Below, piece by piece: positions 1 through 10,889 of a stretch of DNA of 64,000 nucleotides (its first letter is position 1; every line of letters begins with the position of its first letter). The stretch is taken from assembly GCA_024305745.1 (NCBI GenBank), contig JAHRBS010000010.1, positions 3,417,501-3,481,500 of the forward strand. The letters run 5' to 3'. This stretch comes from Polyporus tsugae. Its lineage: Eukaryota; Basidiomycota; Agaricomycetes; Polyporales; Polyporaceae. The translations under genes were made by a program, and so were the position numbers. Under the pieces are notes generated by a model. The model was not told the DNA's origin. It made no database searches and saw only the letters and a program-made list of their open reading frames with translations.

Positions 1-42
1 TTCGGGGCGCTGAACGAGGCGTGGAACGTGTTCAAGCCGTAG
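1..42 (+). CDS. C-terminal end of an unidentified gene
   Basis: The first 42 bases read without a stop as FGALNEAWNVFKP and then TAG. The third codon positions are G/C rich, as in the real genes here, so this is probably the last exon of a gene that starts left of the window. Thirteen residues are too few to name the family. Confidence 0.45.
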   Translation, partial: FGALNEAWNVFKP

Positions 43-540
43 AGGAAGTTTTGGTATTTATGGATTATTAGGATGCCATTCTTCATACATCTACATAGTA
101 GAGGTCAGGGCTTTACCGCTAGAAAACTAAACTTCTGACGTCTATGGACACTGCTCGTACATTTGTATGAAGGGTTGGAAGGGAGGGGGTATTTATCCTA
201 CGCAAGATGTCCATTGCTGCCAACTACCAGTTCCCACTGATCACGGTCATCGCAAACATTCCCGGGTGCTGCACACATTGGTTGACGTCGGACGAACGTG
301 TTACCCACACTTCCAGGGGAACTGGCGAGGTCTCGCCCATCTGCGTTGTCAACGCGAAACGCTTTAGCCATGCCGGTCTTTATCTCCCCTCTACCCTGTG
401 GGAACATACCTCTGGGTTGTATGGTTCACCAGTGCCAAGCTGGATAAGGCAGCGCCAGTCGGCGTGCACGTCCTCATCCGCTGCGGGGTGCTGCAGGGCA
501 CTCTTGGATGGATATGTATAGTATTGACCTGCTTTCGAGG

Positions 541-1481
541 TCAGTACTCATTCCCCGCGATAACACTACATAGGTGCCCGACCTCGGAGCACCCGGCAAT
601 CCAGTGCGTAATGTTGCGCTGCTTGAAAACTTGTCCGGGTCCATCTCGCTGCGTATTTTCTCGACCGTCGTCTCCGTGTCCACGGTCGACGCATGCAGCA
701 CACGGACGAGCCATGCACCGCCCTCAGGGTCGCTCACGACGGTCTGGTCAAAGCACGCAAGGCTCGCGTCTTCGGCGCAAATGAGCGAGCACCTGGATGA
801 TTCTGCTCTGTCCGGGCTGTGGCTCCGCCGTGAGCTTGGTGCGGAACTCTTCGGGTGTCTGCGGAGATGAGACATTGATATGGATGTAGGGGATAAGATA
901 TCTTTTGCACAACGCGGCTACTCTTCACCAGGCTCGAGGACGGGGTTGTTACCCCCAAGGATGGCGGAAACGGTGTGGTCGAGGATGTCGGAAGGGGTGA
1001 CGCCGTCGGAACGCCGGGCGTACTTACACCGGGAAGTAAGGTGTGACGAGGTCGAGGCATTCAGCTGTGTTCCGAGCGTGGTGTCTTCGGCTGCAGTCTT
1101 CGGGAGTGGGTGGCGGTGGATGCCACGAGCAGATGGACGATTTCGATTTTGAAAGCCCGGAGTGTGTAAAACGGAGATCTGCCTGGGGCTATGCTGTGGT
1201 TCTTGTTGGTCTGCTGTTACTCGATTGAGCATATCGGTCGTGGGACGCCCTTGAAATTTTCAGCGATCACCGCTGAAACCGCAGAAGGCGCGAACTTACA
1301 TATCGATGATCGTGTCTTGGCAACTTCTCGAGGCACCAGAGAGGTTTACGTGAGTGTCGCGCGGGTGAAACTGACGGAACACGACAAGCATCCGTCGGGG
1401 AGCCCTCAGCCCTAGGCCGTTCCGCGAGAAAGCCTTCCATATCGGAGTCGCAACGACGTCGGCGCTGTCGGACTCGGACAT
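541..1481 (-). pseudogene. Decayed minus-strand gene of unknown family
   Basis: Several short protein-like blocks follow one another on the minus strand but do not join in one frame. From 1481 an ATG opens MSESDSADVVATPIWKAF. Later come ECLDLVTPYFPV, then KYARRSDGVTPSDILDHTVS one base out of phase. An exon TPEEFRTKLTAEPQPGQS lies between plausible splice sites near 845. Then follows TVVSDPEGGAWLVRVLHAS, and finally FKQRNITHWIAGCSEVGHLC, ending GNEY and TGA at 541. The step into the last block again needs a shift of reading frame, after DPDKF. At least two frameshifts therefore separate blocks that look like one former protein. I do not recognise the family. An unusual intron arrangement could save part of it, so pseudogene is an inference. 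Confidence 0.4.
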
Positions 1482-2326
1482 GGCCCCGATTACTTATCTT
1501 GGCCCGCATGATAGGCAACGCTCGGTGTGGGAGAGGCTTCCGAAGAAGAGTGGAATATGGCAGCGTCGCGGAACATTGCCCTTCGCCCCATTAATGTCAA
1601 ATGTGTCTCCTGAATTTGAAAAACTTGTACCAATCAAGGAAGGTGTCAGGCGGATACATACAAGCGAGAAGCACGTCGGGGAGTGAACGATGTTCCAGAG
1701 GTCCTCGTAAGTGTGGCCTGGACGGGCTGGTAGATGAAATGTTGGGCGGGAGGGGGCGGGATGGCGGCCAGTGCGACTGGCGGAGTGCGACGGGCGGGTT
1801 TGGAGATAATCACCAAAGTTGGAAAGATACATGTGCTCGGCTTCCGGGCCCACCCGGCCGACACCGCATACCGCGCGTCTAATGCATTTCTTTCCGATAC
1901 CACCGTCATCTCCCTCCATCTTCCATGTCTCTGCGTATCGCTTGCCCCAAGGCAGAACAGTCGTCATCGGCATTTTCAGACAATGTCGATACCTTTGGAT
2001 CCAATGTGCATCCAAAACCATAGATTGAATGAGGTGAGTACTTGTTGCTGGTTGACCGTCGTCTGTATGCTCACGGGAATGGACGGAATGCGTCTAGAAC
2101 AGCTATGTATTGCTTCGGAAACACTCCGGACACTCCGGCCTAATGCTAAAAGATTTCGTTGGTTATTCCTTCGATAAACTGCCTTGGGTTGTCTATCGCG
2201 ACAAGCCGGTGGCCGGTGAGGCTGTTAGCCGGGCTAAGACGTTGGCGTATCTCACCGTCCCTCCGACGGCGCCGAAACAAGCGAACCCTTTCGCCCGTAC
2301 ACCTCCGCCCACTCCAGATGTGTCCC

Positions 2327-2335
2327 TATATATAA
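2327..2335 (+). promoter_or_regulatory. TATA box of the MFS transporter gene
   Basis: TATATATAA lies about 90 bases before the ATG at 2420. It argues against the in-frame ATG at 2345, which would sit upstream of the expected transcription start. Confidence 0.6.
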
Positions 2336-2419
2336 GAAAAATATGTGGAGCGGTTCGCTATTCTCGGTTTCCTCCCTCCTTTTTCTCTCTCTTTTTTCCT
2401 TTCACGGTCTCGGTTCGTC

Positions 2420-4475
2420 ATGCCCTCGCCGTCTGTACCTCATAGCGAAACGTCTACTATCGCCGTCCCCGACGACGCCCACGCCCATGGCGCATCTCAC
2501 CCCAAACCCGAGTCCGATGCGCAACATCCACACATCACCCTGCCAAAGGACGTTCACGATGGCGGTCACCTCACACGAACACTTACGCATGGGTCCCACG
2601 ACGAACGCCGACCTGATATCTCCTTCCCTTTCGAAACCACCAATGCTGCCGGTAGAGGACTGGCAGATGAGTATCGTGCAGTTACCAAGTCAGGTTACCT
2701 GCCTGCGGACCTCACTCTCTGCGCCGTACCCTCGCGTGTCTACCGGCTTCCCCAAGCGCTTGCGGATCCTGAAGTCGCCCGTGCGCTCAAGGACATGAAA
2801 CTGGTGACATGGAAGGAGGGTGATTCGGAGGACCCGCGAAATTGGTCAAATAGGTATCGGTGGTGTACGTCCTTGTCTTTCCTTTGGCGTCTTGTGGCTC
2901 ATGTCGTCATGCTAGATATTACTGCCATTGCCGCTTTGGCTGTCGTTCAGGTGGCATTCGCGAGTGCTGTCGTCACTGGGGACTTCAAGGACATCGAGGA
3001 CGAATTCCACGTTGGCGAAGTCGTCACTGCCCTCAGTGTGTCGCTTATGGTTGTCGGTTTTGGTGTCGGTCCACTGTGTTGGTCGCCGCTGGTAAGTTGC
3101 TTCTTTCCATTTCCGACCTCGCTTAGGTACATCCTACTGAATTTGAATTTAGAGCGAACTCTATGGCCGCCGACCTATCTGGATTATCCCCAGTATCATC
3201 TATGTTATCTTCAACATTCCTTGCGCCCTTGCGAAGAACATCGAGACGCTCCTCATCTGCCGCTTCTTCTGCGGTTTCTTCGCCTCTGCCCCCCTCACAC
3301 TCGCCGGTGGTACCATCTCGGACGTTTGGGATAACAACGAGCGTGGATTCGCGATCGCCCTCTTCGCTGCTGCACCTTACGGCGGACCCGTCCTCGGGCC
3401 CATCGTTGGTGGGTTTGTTGGCGAGACTGTTGGCTGGCGTTGGATCCTCTGGGTGAACATGATATTCGCTGGAGTGGTTTGCTTTTTCACCGTCACCCTC
3501 CCCGAGACATATGCGCCTGCTTTGCTTCGTCAGCGTGCGGAGCGTCTGCGGAAGGAAACGGGCGACACGACCATCACGACAGAACAGGAGCTCTTCAAGG
3601 CGTCGCTGAGCGAGATCATCACTGAAACCCTTCTCCGGCCCTTCCGTAAGTCCTGGACCTTGCTCTCATTTGCACGCGTGACTAAAGAGTCCGTTCAGAG
3701 ATGATCCTAACCGAGCCAATCTTGCTCCTCATGAGCTTGTACATCGCGCTCATCTACGGCCTGCTTTATGCCTTCTTCTTCAGCTTCCCCGTCGTCTTCG
3801 GCGAGAACTACCGCTGGAACGACGGCATGGTCGGTCTCACCTTCTGCTCGGTCCTCATCGGTCTCGGCCTCGCGCTCTTTGTCACTCCTCGCATCGAGCG
3901 TGACTACCTGAAACGCGCCGCCGCCAAGGGCGGGCTCGCGGACCCCGAGGACCGTCTCGTCGGCATGATGCTCGGGTGCTGGTTCGTGCCCGTCTCCATG
4001 TTCATCTTCGGCTGGACTAGTCCCCCCGTCGTGATGCCCGGCGGCGGTAACTGGGTCGGACCTGCCGCCTCCGGTATCCCTTTCGGGTTCGGAAGTGAGT
4101 GATCCTCGCACGCGGTGTTGGTGGCTGTGTCTAACGTTAACTGCGTATTTCCAGTGGTTATCATCTACTTCTCCGCCAACGCATACCTCATCGACGCGTT
4201 CCCCGGCTACGTCGCGTCGGCGCTCGCCGCGAAGACCGTCATCCGTTCCGGTTCGGGCGCCGCAATGCCGCTGTTCATCACCGCCATGTACCACAACCTG
4301 GGCAACGGCTGGGCGGCGTCTGTGTGGGGGTTCATCTCCCTGGGCATGGTGCGATCCTTCCTCCTCACTCGATCGTAACGACGTTACTGATGCGGTTCAT
4401 CAGATCCCCATCCCTTTCCTCTTCTATCGCTACGGCAAGGCCATCCGTGCCAAGTCGAAACGTGCCGCGGCTTGA
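2420..4475 (+). CDS. MFS drug/polyamine-type transporter (DHA1 family)
   Basis: A plasma-membrane major facilitator transporter of 591 residues, probably a proton antiporter for drugs, polyamines or similar small molecules. Exons: 2420-2864, 2916-3091, 3153-3645, 3699-4094, 4155-4348, 4404-4475; all phases agree. About 140 hydrophilic residues precede the first membrane span. The block NWSNRYRWYITA before span 1 and SELYGRRPIW after span 2 are DHA1/Tpo1-Flu1 hallmarks. A long charged loop (about residues 340-385, LRQRAERLRKETG) separates the two six-helix halves. The second half has typical spans such as LLLMSLYIALIYGLLYAFFF. Start chosen because of the TATA box at 2327. The substrate cannot be read from the sequence. 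Confident in family and gene structure. Confidence 0.93.
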
Positions 4476-5019
4476 TTCTCGTCGTCACTCCTTTATTGCA
4501 TGGTTTTCGTTCTCGTCCTCTCTGTTTCTGCTCGCCCCCATCCGTCATCATCCACATTTTAGAAGTTAGATTGCATGTTAGACTAGACATCGCATCAGAC
4601 ACACTCGTAGCTTACTAGAGATATCTTTATTCACTTGTCGGCAAGCTTGAGCATCGGCACATTCACTAGCTGAACTTTGATTTTGCTTATCGCATTTTTT
4701 TCTCACACGAAGTACTATGTAGCACTAGACTGACTGAGGAGACATGGGCCAAGGTTGGATGGTGTACGTAGTTGTGATTCTCTAAGGATGCGGTGCTGAC
4801 TCGTCCACTCATGGCTAATCCTGGCCATGACATCACTCAACCTCGATCGGAAGCCCGTGCTTATAAGGCTCGCTTATTCGTCTGCGCCATAGGGTTGCAT
4901 ACTTGCGGCCTCCGACTGCCAAGGCTTACACGACAACCGGGTGTCCTTCTCAGCCGTGTCGCTCGCCTCCTCCACCCCAAGAACCTCCCACTGGCAGCCA
5001 CACGTTCACCGGGGACAGA
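4476..5019. other. Intergenic: transporter 3' end and MGQ1 promoter
   Basis: No gene seen. A TATA-like TTATAAG at 4861-4867 lies about 155 bases before the MGQ1 start. Confidence 0.5.
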
Positions 5020-6322
5020 ATGGGTCAATTTTGGGAAGTGTGAGTGCATATGGTCATGGTGTATGCGCGATCTGAGCGCCTGTCTCCTTTCTCGTATCAC
5101 AGAATCAACGTCGACCGGAGGGAACGCGAGATCGCGGGTGGCACAAAGCTTCAGGAGCTGTTCTTCTACGAGGACTTGGGCCAACTATGCCACGCTCTCT
5201 GGATCCCACGCATGCCAAAGTAAGCCGCTTCTTCGATGTCTCGCTAGACGTTACGAGCCAGCTGACTATGCCGCACAATACCACACCCCTCGCAGGGTTG
5301 TGGATAAGTGGCTCTCCCATGGGCCACTTGTCTCGCAGCCCAGCAGCCTCATAGGAAAGCTGTCGACGGAAGAACTGGACATGATATTCGAAGCAATCCT
5401 GCCGGCGCCAGCGGTCGACACAGAACTTGGCGACCTCACAGCCAACTTCTTCTCGTGCATTTTCTTCGCAATCTGCTGCAAGCGGTTGCTCGCTGTCGGC
5501 AAGCCGCACATCCTGCGCGGCTATATGGCGCGGGAGGCCCGCGCTGCCGGCTGCCGCCTCGTCTGCCTCGGGGAATACGCGAGCTCGGACGACCAGGCGC
5601 CACCCGGGATGCTCACGGAAGCAGAACTGAAGGAGATCGCGACCACCAAGATGCTATGGGAGGACGGGGATATAGCAGAGTATGGCGAGGAACGACGGGA
5701 CAAGCTGGCCATGGAGCGGTGCCTCTACGTCTTCGCCGTGGAGTTGTTCAGGCCCCTCGCAAAAGTATGAGGGTCGCTCGACGGGGCCCTCCGAGACGAG
5801 CTCTACGACATCCGAGTCCGCGAGAAACTGGGCTCACTGGCAGCCCGCTCGCTCGACCGCGACATGATCACGGCGCTCGCTGACGGCCTGCCCACTGCAT
5901 ACTACCGCTCCGGCCCGAACGTGCTCTACAATCTGGTGAAGGGCGAGTACGTCCGTGAGGACGAGCTTGTCGTGTGCGGGAAGGACCCGAAGAACGTGAC
6001 ACTCGTGCACGCCATGCTGTCGCGCATCTGCTACTCGTCCGACGGGGGCTTTGTCGAGGAGATATGCGGGTCTGAGGTCGCCAGCACGTTTGAGAAGGGG
6101 CCGTGGGCGGGTGACCGCTTCTGCATCAGGAGTGCGAGGGATGGTAGGCCGGGGCTGAAGGCGGGAGCTGGATTCACGGAGTGGAGGGATGTAACGGAGG
6201 AGGTGAACGTGTTCCTGGGCCAGCTCTGGAAGGGTATTATGGGCGAAGATTCTCCTGTTGAAGAGCAGGACCACCAGGAAGAAGAGAACAGCGAGGATAG
6301 CGAGAGCGACGGGAGTGAATGA
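5020..6322 (+). pseudogene. MGQ-start family protein, copy 1, with internal stop
   Basis: First of two tandem members of a family I know only as uncharacterised Agaricomycete proteins starting MGQ-W. Exons: 5020-5039 (20 bases), 5103-5219, 5296-6322. Exon 1 encodes MGQFWEV, exon 2 INVDRREREIAGG through WIPRMP. Exon 3 holds VVDKWLSHGPLV, KRLLAVGKPHILRG, VLYNLVKGEYVRED and WAGDRFCIRS, all matching the copy at 7164-8483. A TGA at 5768-5770 (codon 204 of 388) interrupts the frame, yet the same frame continues open to the family C-terminus. There is no frameshift, and a 31-base intron would be too short. This is either a very young pseudogene, a strain allele or a sequencing error. Function unknown; no signal peptide or membrane span. 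Confidence 0.8.
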
Positions 6323-7163
6323 TTCAATGGAGCGAGCGAGCGACGACTTCAAGCAGAGAACGACTTCATTAAAGTTGCACGGGGCTCGTGGGGTGTGCAC
6401 TGATTTTGTATCACCATCTTGGAACCGTCTCCCGAGGACGGAGAGGAGTGGTTGGATGTCACGGCGGAGCCCGACAACTTGTTGTTGTGCCACCTGATCA
6501 GCTTCCGATGGGAACTTGGATGACGTCGACTGCAATGATCAATTCCTTGTCAGTAATTCAGTCGGCGGGCTTCAAGCTGCTTCAGGCTTCACCGGCACCA
6601 ACTTGAATGGCCTATTAGTATCGTCTCGATGCGTTGATAGGAATCCTATGAATGTGAGTTATAAATCATACACCTGACCGCCATACTCGACCGTCCTGCG
6701 CGTGACTATCCACCCTCGGACCTCGTGCACATGTCCATCTCCCCGCATCATCCTATCTCCGCGTCGGACCCTGCCTTTCCCTTTCGTTTCCTCCTTCCCT
6801 AGGGCAGTATTCGTAGTAGAGCGTGCATAGCCAGCAGTAAGCAGTATAGGCTAGCTCCCGCCGGCGAGTCCCGTCGCGTACTAATATGAACACTATTGTT
6901 CCCCAAATCAGGACTCCCGTTGCTTTATTCTAATTAATCCGTCATATATTTGTGCGCTTGCGGTCCAAGAGAAGCTATAACTTTACCCTCAACCACCACG
7001 ACGGAGACCTATATTCCTCGGTACAATTCGCCGCCGTTAGTACCGCTTCAGCCTCTGTGCGGTTTCGAACAAACTCTACTTGTGTTTTCCCAGTCCAAAG
7101 CCCTGATCCCGGCGATCTCCTCCATCCCAAGGACCTCCCAAACACACGTTCATCATAGACACA
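6323..7163. other. Intergenic region between tandem MGQ copies
   Basis: No gene seen. The block before the second copy repeats the layout before the first: a 'cccaaggacctcccaa'-like leader and the same bases around the ATG. The duplication therefore included promoter and leader. Confidence 0.5.
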
Positions 7164-8483
7164 ATGGGTCAGATTTGGGAAGTGTGAGTACATATTTCTA
7201 TGGTGCCCATTGCGTCGCGGATCTGAACGTCGGTCTCCTCTCGCGTTTTGTAGACTCAACGTCGACCGCAGGGAGCGCAAGCTAGTGGGCGGCGCGAAGA
7301 AGCTTGTGGAATTTTTCTTCTGGCGACAGAGCCATATGAGCTCCCTCTATCGAGCCCTCCAGATCCCATGTCTACCAGAGTGCGCGCTCTCTTTATTTCC
7401 GAGTCATGCTCGACGTCACAGTAGTCCCTGACCACGCCCCACATCTCCAGCGCCGTGGATGAGTGGCTCTCCCGCGGGGCCGTCGTCCCAGTGCGGCAGC
7501 CTGGGAGCATAGGCAAGCTGTCGACAGAGGTGTTGGGCATGATTTTTCAAGCAATCCTGGACGACAGGGCGCACTCCTTCACTACCAACCTCCTCTCGTG
7601 CATATGCCTCGCCGTCGGGTGCAAGCGTTTGCTCACCGTCGGCAAGCGGCACATCCTAGAGGGCCTCCTCGAGCACCACGCCCCCGCCGCCCACTGTCGC
7701 CTCATCTGCCTCGGGGAGTCGACCGACGCGACAGACCAGGCGCCGCCCCGGATGCTCACGGAGGAAGAGCTGGAGGAGATCGCGGCCACCAAGGTCCCAG
7801 CCGAGGACGACCGGTGGGCCATTGCCAGGCGCAACGAGGACGGTGGGGACCCCGATGTGATCTTGGAGCGGTGCCTCTACGAGTTCGCCATGGAGAACTA
7901 CGTGTGCGCGGACGATGCGTCGTGGCACCGCGAGCGGTCTCTCTCCGACACGTGCGACGCCCTCTGGGAGAAACCGAACCCCGAATCCGAATCGGAGTCG
8001 GAGCAGCAGCAGGACCCGCCGCTGCGTGCCCGCGATCGCAAGATGGTCGAGGAGCTCGCAAGCTACGGGGCCACGTACCCTCTCGGTCCGACCGTGCTCT
8101 TGAATCTCGTGAAGGGCGAGTATGTCCGCGAGGACGCGCTCGCCGTGTTCGGGGGGGACCCGAACCGCGTGACGCTCGTGCATGCGATGCTGTCGCGCAT
8201 CTGCTACTCGCTGTACCCGAGCGGCGCGGATGAGCTGTGCGGGGACGAGTTCGTCGGCAGGTTTGGGAGGGGGCCGTGGGCGGGCGACCGGTTTTGTATC
8301 AGGAGCGAGGACGACATGCCGGTGCCGCAGGCGGGGTGGGGGTTCACGGGGTGGAGGGACGTGACGGAGGAGGTGAACAGGTTGCTGGGCCACCTCTGGC
8401 GGTCGATGGGCTGCGAGGCGGAGGTGGCAGCGCGCATGGGTAACCGGAGGAACAAAGTTATTATGTGGGATGATGATATTTGA
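7164..8483 (+). CDS. MGQ-start family protein, copy 2 (intact)
   Basis: Intact 392-residue member of the same family as copy 1. Exons 7164-7183 (20 bases), 7254-7379, 7451-8483; intron positions and phases match copy 1 and the inverted member at 20397-21553. Blocks: MGQIWEV, LNVDRRERKLVGGAKK, VDEWLSRG, GKLSTEVLGMIFQAIL (F-box-like spacing but not a clear F-box), CKRLLTVGKRHILEG, a variable charged middle with ESESESEQQQ, LLNLVKGEYVRED, RICYSLYPSG, WAGDRFCIRSED and GWRDVTEEVN. The charged middle is the least conserved part between copies. No signal peptide and no membrane span, so probably cytosolic or nuclear. Biochemical role unknown; lineage-specific expansion is an inference from the local copies. 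Confidence 0.85.
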
Positions 8484-8654
8484 TGATGATGATGACGACG
8501 CCTTTGCTAGTCGTCACTCCCGCCCGGTCGTGCGTAGATTAATTCGAAGTACTTACGGGTGTACACTTGCTGTTGTGACATTGACAGCCGTCCCGGTTCC
8601 GTGTCGGTCCTACCGCTGAGGTCCACCATACTCTGCAACTGAGATCCTACTGTC

Positions 8655-8935
8655 GTGTTGGGGAAGGACTCCAAGAACGTGACGGTAGTTCATGGTTGTT
8701 GCCACGCATCTGCTACTCGCTAGACGACGCTGCGGGGGAGGGGGGGGTCGTCGCTGACTTGGAGCTGTGAGGGGACGAGGTCTTCGGCAAACTTTATGCT
8801 AGCCTGAGGGAAGAGTGGGCGGGCGACTGGTCTTGCACCGAGGGTGAGAGGGAAGTGGTGCTGGAAAAGGGAGGCTTTGTAAGTGGAGGGACGTGGGAGT
8901 GTATCGCACTGGCGCAAAGTGTGCAGGGATTTGAG
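8655..8935 (+). pseudogene. Decayed third tandem copy of the MGQ family
   Basis: The nucleotides match the 3' part of copy 2 in order but are broken by stops and indels. The stretch at 8655-8730 corresponds to 8150-8215 of copy 2 ('gcatctgctactcgct' is identical). GAGCTGTGAGGGGACGAGG at 8762 matches GAGCTGTGCGGGGACGAGT with a stop in place of Cys. GGCGGGCGACTGG at 8819 matches the WAGDRF block, and 'aagtggagggacgtggga' near 8881 matches the GWRDVT block. No start or upstream exons remain. It lies directly after copy 2, so it is the residue of an older tandem duplication. Confidence 0.7.
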
Positions 8936-9221
8936 GACCAGTGGGCGAGGGGAAGGCGGGCTGGCAGCAAGGTCCGGGTGGGCTATAAGCTGAGACGCGC
9001 TAGAGTCTCTCCATTCCCTGATCGGCTAATAGGCTGTAAATAGTCGCAGTGAGGAATGATGATGGACAATAACAATAAGACTGGACCGAAGTGATAGAAC
9101 AGAGCTTGCCTTTGGGTCTTTCTGGAGAAGTCCGGAAAAGTATTATCATGTTTGACAAGACCACGCTTGCGCGGCGCCGCTTAATCTTGTGCATTGCTAC
9201 CCGAATCGGCTCCTGCAAAGG

Positions 9222-9230
9222 TATATATAA
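9222..9230 (+). promoter_or_regulatory. TATA box without an assigned gene
   Basis: A clean GTATATATAAG stands 310 bases before the small possible exon at 9537. No convincing coding sequence follows. Confidence 0.35.
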
Positions 9231-10085
9231 GTACGTCCCTGGCACGACATGTCGACGTTCCTGTTTCCCCCCGACTCTCACCTTCATCGGCCTGCGCTGA
9301 GCTTGCAGTTTCGTAGACGCTTGAAGGCGCTCGTCGAACTGATCTTATCGCTTATCTGTTTGATCATGTGATCATGAGCAGGAGGAGTCTCTGGGGTCTC
9401 GCCGGGACAGCAGGCCGACTCCAAGTCGACAGGTCGACCATCGCATCCACTGGACATCGGCTGCCTCCTCTCTCTCTCTCTCGACCTTGCTGGCAACGAG
9501 CGCCGATTTCTCGTCAACCCTCTCTCTCCTCTCAGCATGGGCAGCAAGGTGAAGTGCGCGCCGACGCCGGTCCCGGAGTCGGCGGCAGCTCCCGACCACG
9601 TTTCCCTTGTTCGCCCATGAAAGCAACGCCGTGCGCCGTGCGCCCGGGAACAAGCGGCCTCCTTTTTACTTCTCAAAGTTATCCCTCGAGGGCCCGGCGC
9701 TGCTTGTATTTTACCCCCCAGTCTTGCCGCTGCAAAATCCTTGAAAAAGTGTGTTTGTCCTCCATATCCCGGCGACGTAACCTGTCAGCGTGTCCTTCCT
9801 TTCCCGTCTCCACAGCCGCGCTTTGGCTCCTCCTGTCGCGTCCCGCTTTCAATGCGAGTGTGGCAAAGCGGCGGCCCCAATTGTCGTTCCTTTGGCGTTG
9901 CTGGGCGGTCGACCTATGGCTGTGTGGTGAGTCTTTCGCTGCTGTCATACTGTCTTTTGCTATTACGCGCCGCCATTATGGACGCGTCTCTCTCCAATCC
10001 ATGGCCTAGTTACAACGCTTTGGCCACGGTACGCTTTGCACGGTTGCTGAGGCCCGAAGATGCCTCCAAGGCCGTACGGTACGCC

Positions 10086-10092
10086 TATAAAA
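10086..10092 (+). promoter_or_regulatory. TATA box of the 10.2 kb gene
   Basis: CTATAAAAT about 105 bases before the ATG at 10194, followed by a pyrimidine-rich leader typical of a fungal transcription start. Confidence 0.55.
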
Positions 10093-10193
10093 TCCCATCC
10101 ACCTCGGGTTGTTGCTGAACTTTCAACGACACCACCGAACTCTTCGACTGCTTATTTTGCTTCACCCTTCGATTTCTTCATACACCCTACGCA

Positions 10194-10889
10194 ATGATCT
10201 TTGAATCGAGCCTCAAGGGACTCGTGACAGACGCGAGGCTGTCTTATCCCTGCAGGGAAGTCCGCCTTGTCGCTGCACACCAACCTGCTGCGTGCAGCAG
10301 GCGGATTTGTATCCCGACCCAGCCCTTAACGCCTTCTCCGGGGCGTATTCCGATATGGCCCAAGATGACTGTCGCGTTCAACACACGCGAACGCGGTATT
10401 TCCTTCCGCGAAGTCCTGCAGGGTAACCCCTCCGTTCTCGACTCTGCCCACGCGCTGGTCTTCCCGGCTGTATCTCAGGATAGAGCTGAGTTGCGGATCG
10501 TGGTATGTCCCACACAGGCTCTTGGTGGTTTGGACGGCCTGTTGACTCATCTTTGCGCGTAGTGGCCGGGCTACGGCCATATCGTGAGCACGTTCCACGT
10601 CCCCACTTCAGTCGCGGGCCGCCCCATCACGCGTTGGGAGTTTGCCCGCAAGGTGGTCGAATGCTACGCGTCGTTCTGGGAAGTGAGTATTGGTCACGTG
10701 GCCGCGTCGTAGGGCTGGCGCTAACCGGCACACTCGCAGCGCGCGCGACGAGCCAAGATCTCCCGTGGCAACGAGCGGTGGGACATCAAGGGATTTGACT
10801 TCGACAGCCTCGTCCTCACTGCTGTCCACAACGCCGACGGATACGACGCCATTTTCCAGGCGGCGGTCGAAACCGTCGTCTTGCTTTGA
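10194..10889 (+). CDS. Small Agaricomycete-type hypothetical protein
   Basis: A 192-residue protein if the first ATG is used. Exons 10194-10502, 10563-10682 and 10740-10889, all in phase 0. From residue 58 it matches a layout I know from uncharacterised proteins repeated in Agaricomycete genomes: GISFREVLQG, LRIVWPGYGHIVSTFHVP, RPITRWEFARKVVECY, WDIKGFDFDSLVLTAVHN. No signal peptide, membrane span or catalytic motif. The N-terminal 57 residues have poor codon use. In the next frame the same bases read LYPDPALNAFSGAYSDMAQ with better codon bias, so the 5' end may be mis-modelled or frameshifted; the in-frame ATG at 10365 is an alternative start. Function unknown. Confidence 0.6.

Larger units (their letters stand above)
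43..2419. other. Long stretch with only a decayed gene
   Basis: Apart from the decayed minus-strand gene at about 541-1481 and the promoter of the transporter, I see no supportable gene. The open frames on both strands at 1494-2177 have poor codon bias and no recognisable motif. Confidence 0.4.
8484..10193. other. Intergenic region with MGQ relic and a second TATA box
   Basis: Besides the relic at 8655-8935 there is a strong TATATATAA at 9222-9230. It is followed by a possible small exon at 9537-9626 (MGSKVKCAPTPVPES..., high GC third positions) that ends in TGA after 28 residues. I cannot extend it into a convincing gene. The open frame 9374-10009 has poor codon bias. Confidence 0.35.

Noticed and set aside
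2345..2419. Upstream in-frame start of the MFS transporter
   Set aside because: Lies immediately after the TATA box, before the likely transcription start.
5766..5796. Intron to remove the TGA in MGQ copy 1 (GTATGA...GAG)
   Set aside because: It would be only 31 bases, below any other intron in the window, and intact paralogues have no intron here.
9374..10009. Open frame of about 210 codons on the plus strand
   Set aside because: Poor codon bias and no recognisable motif; it crosses a shorter, better-biased frame at 9537.
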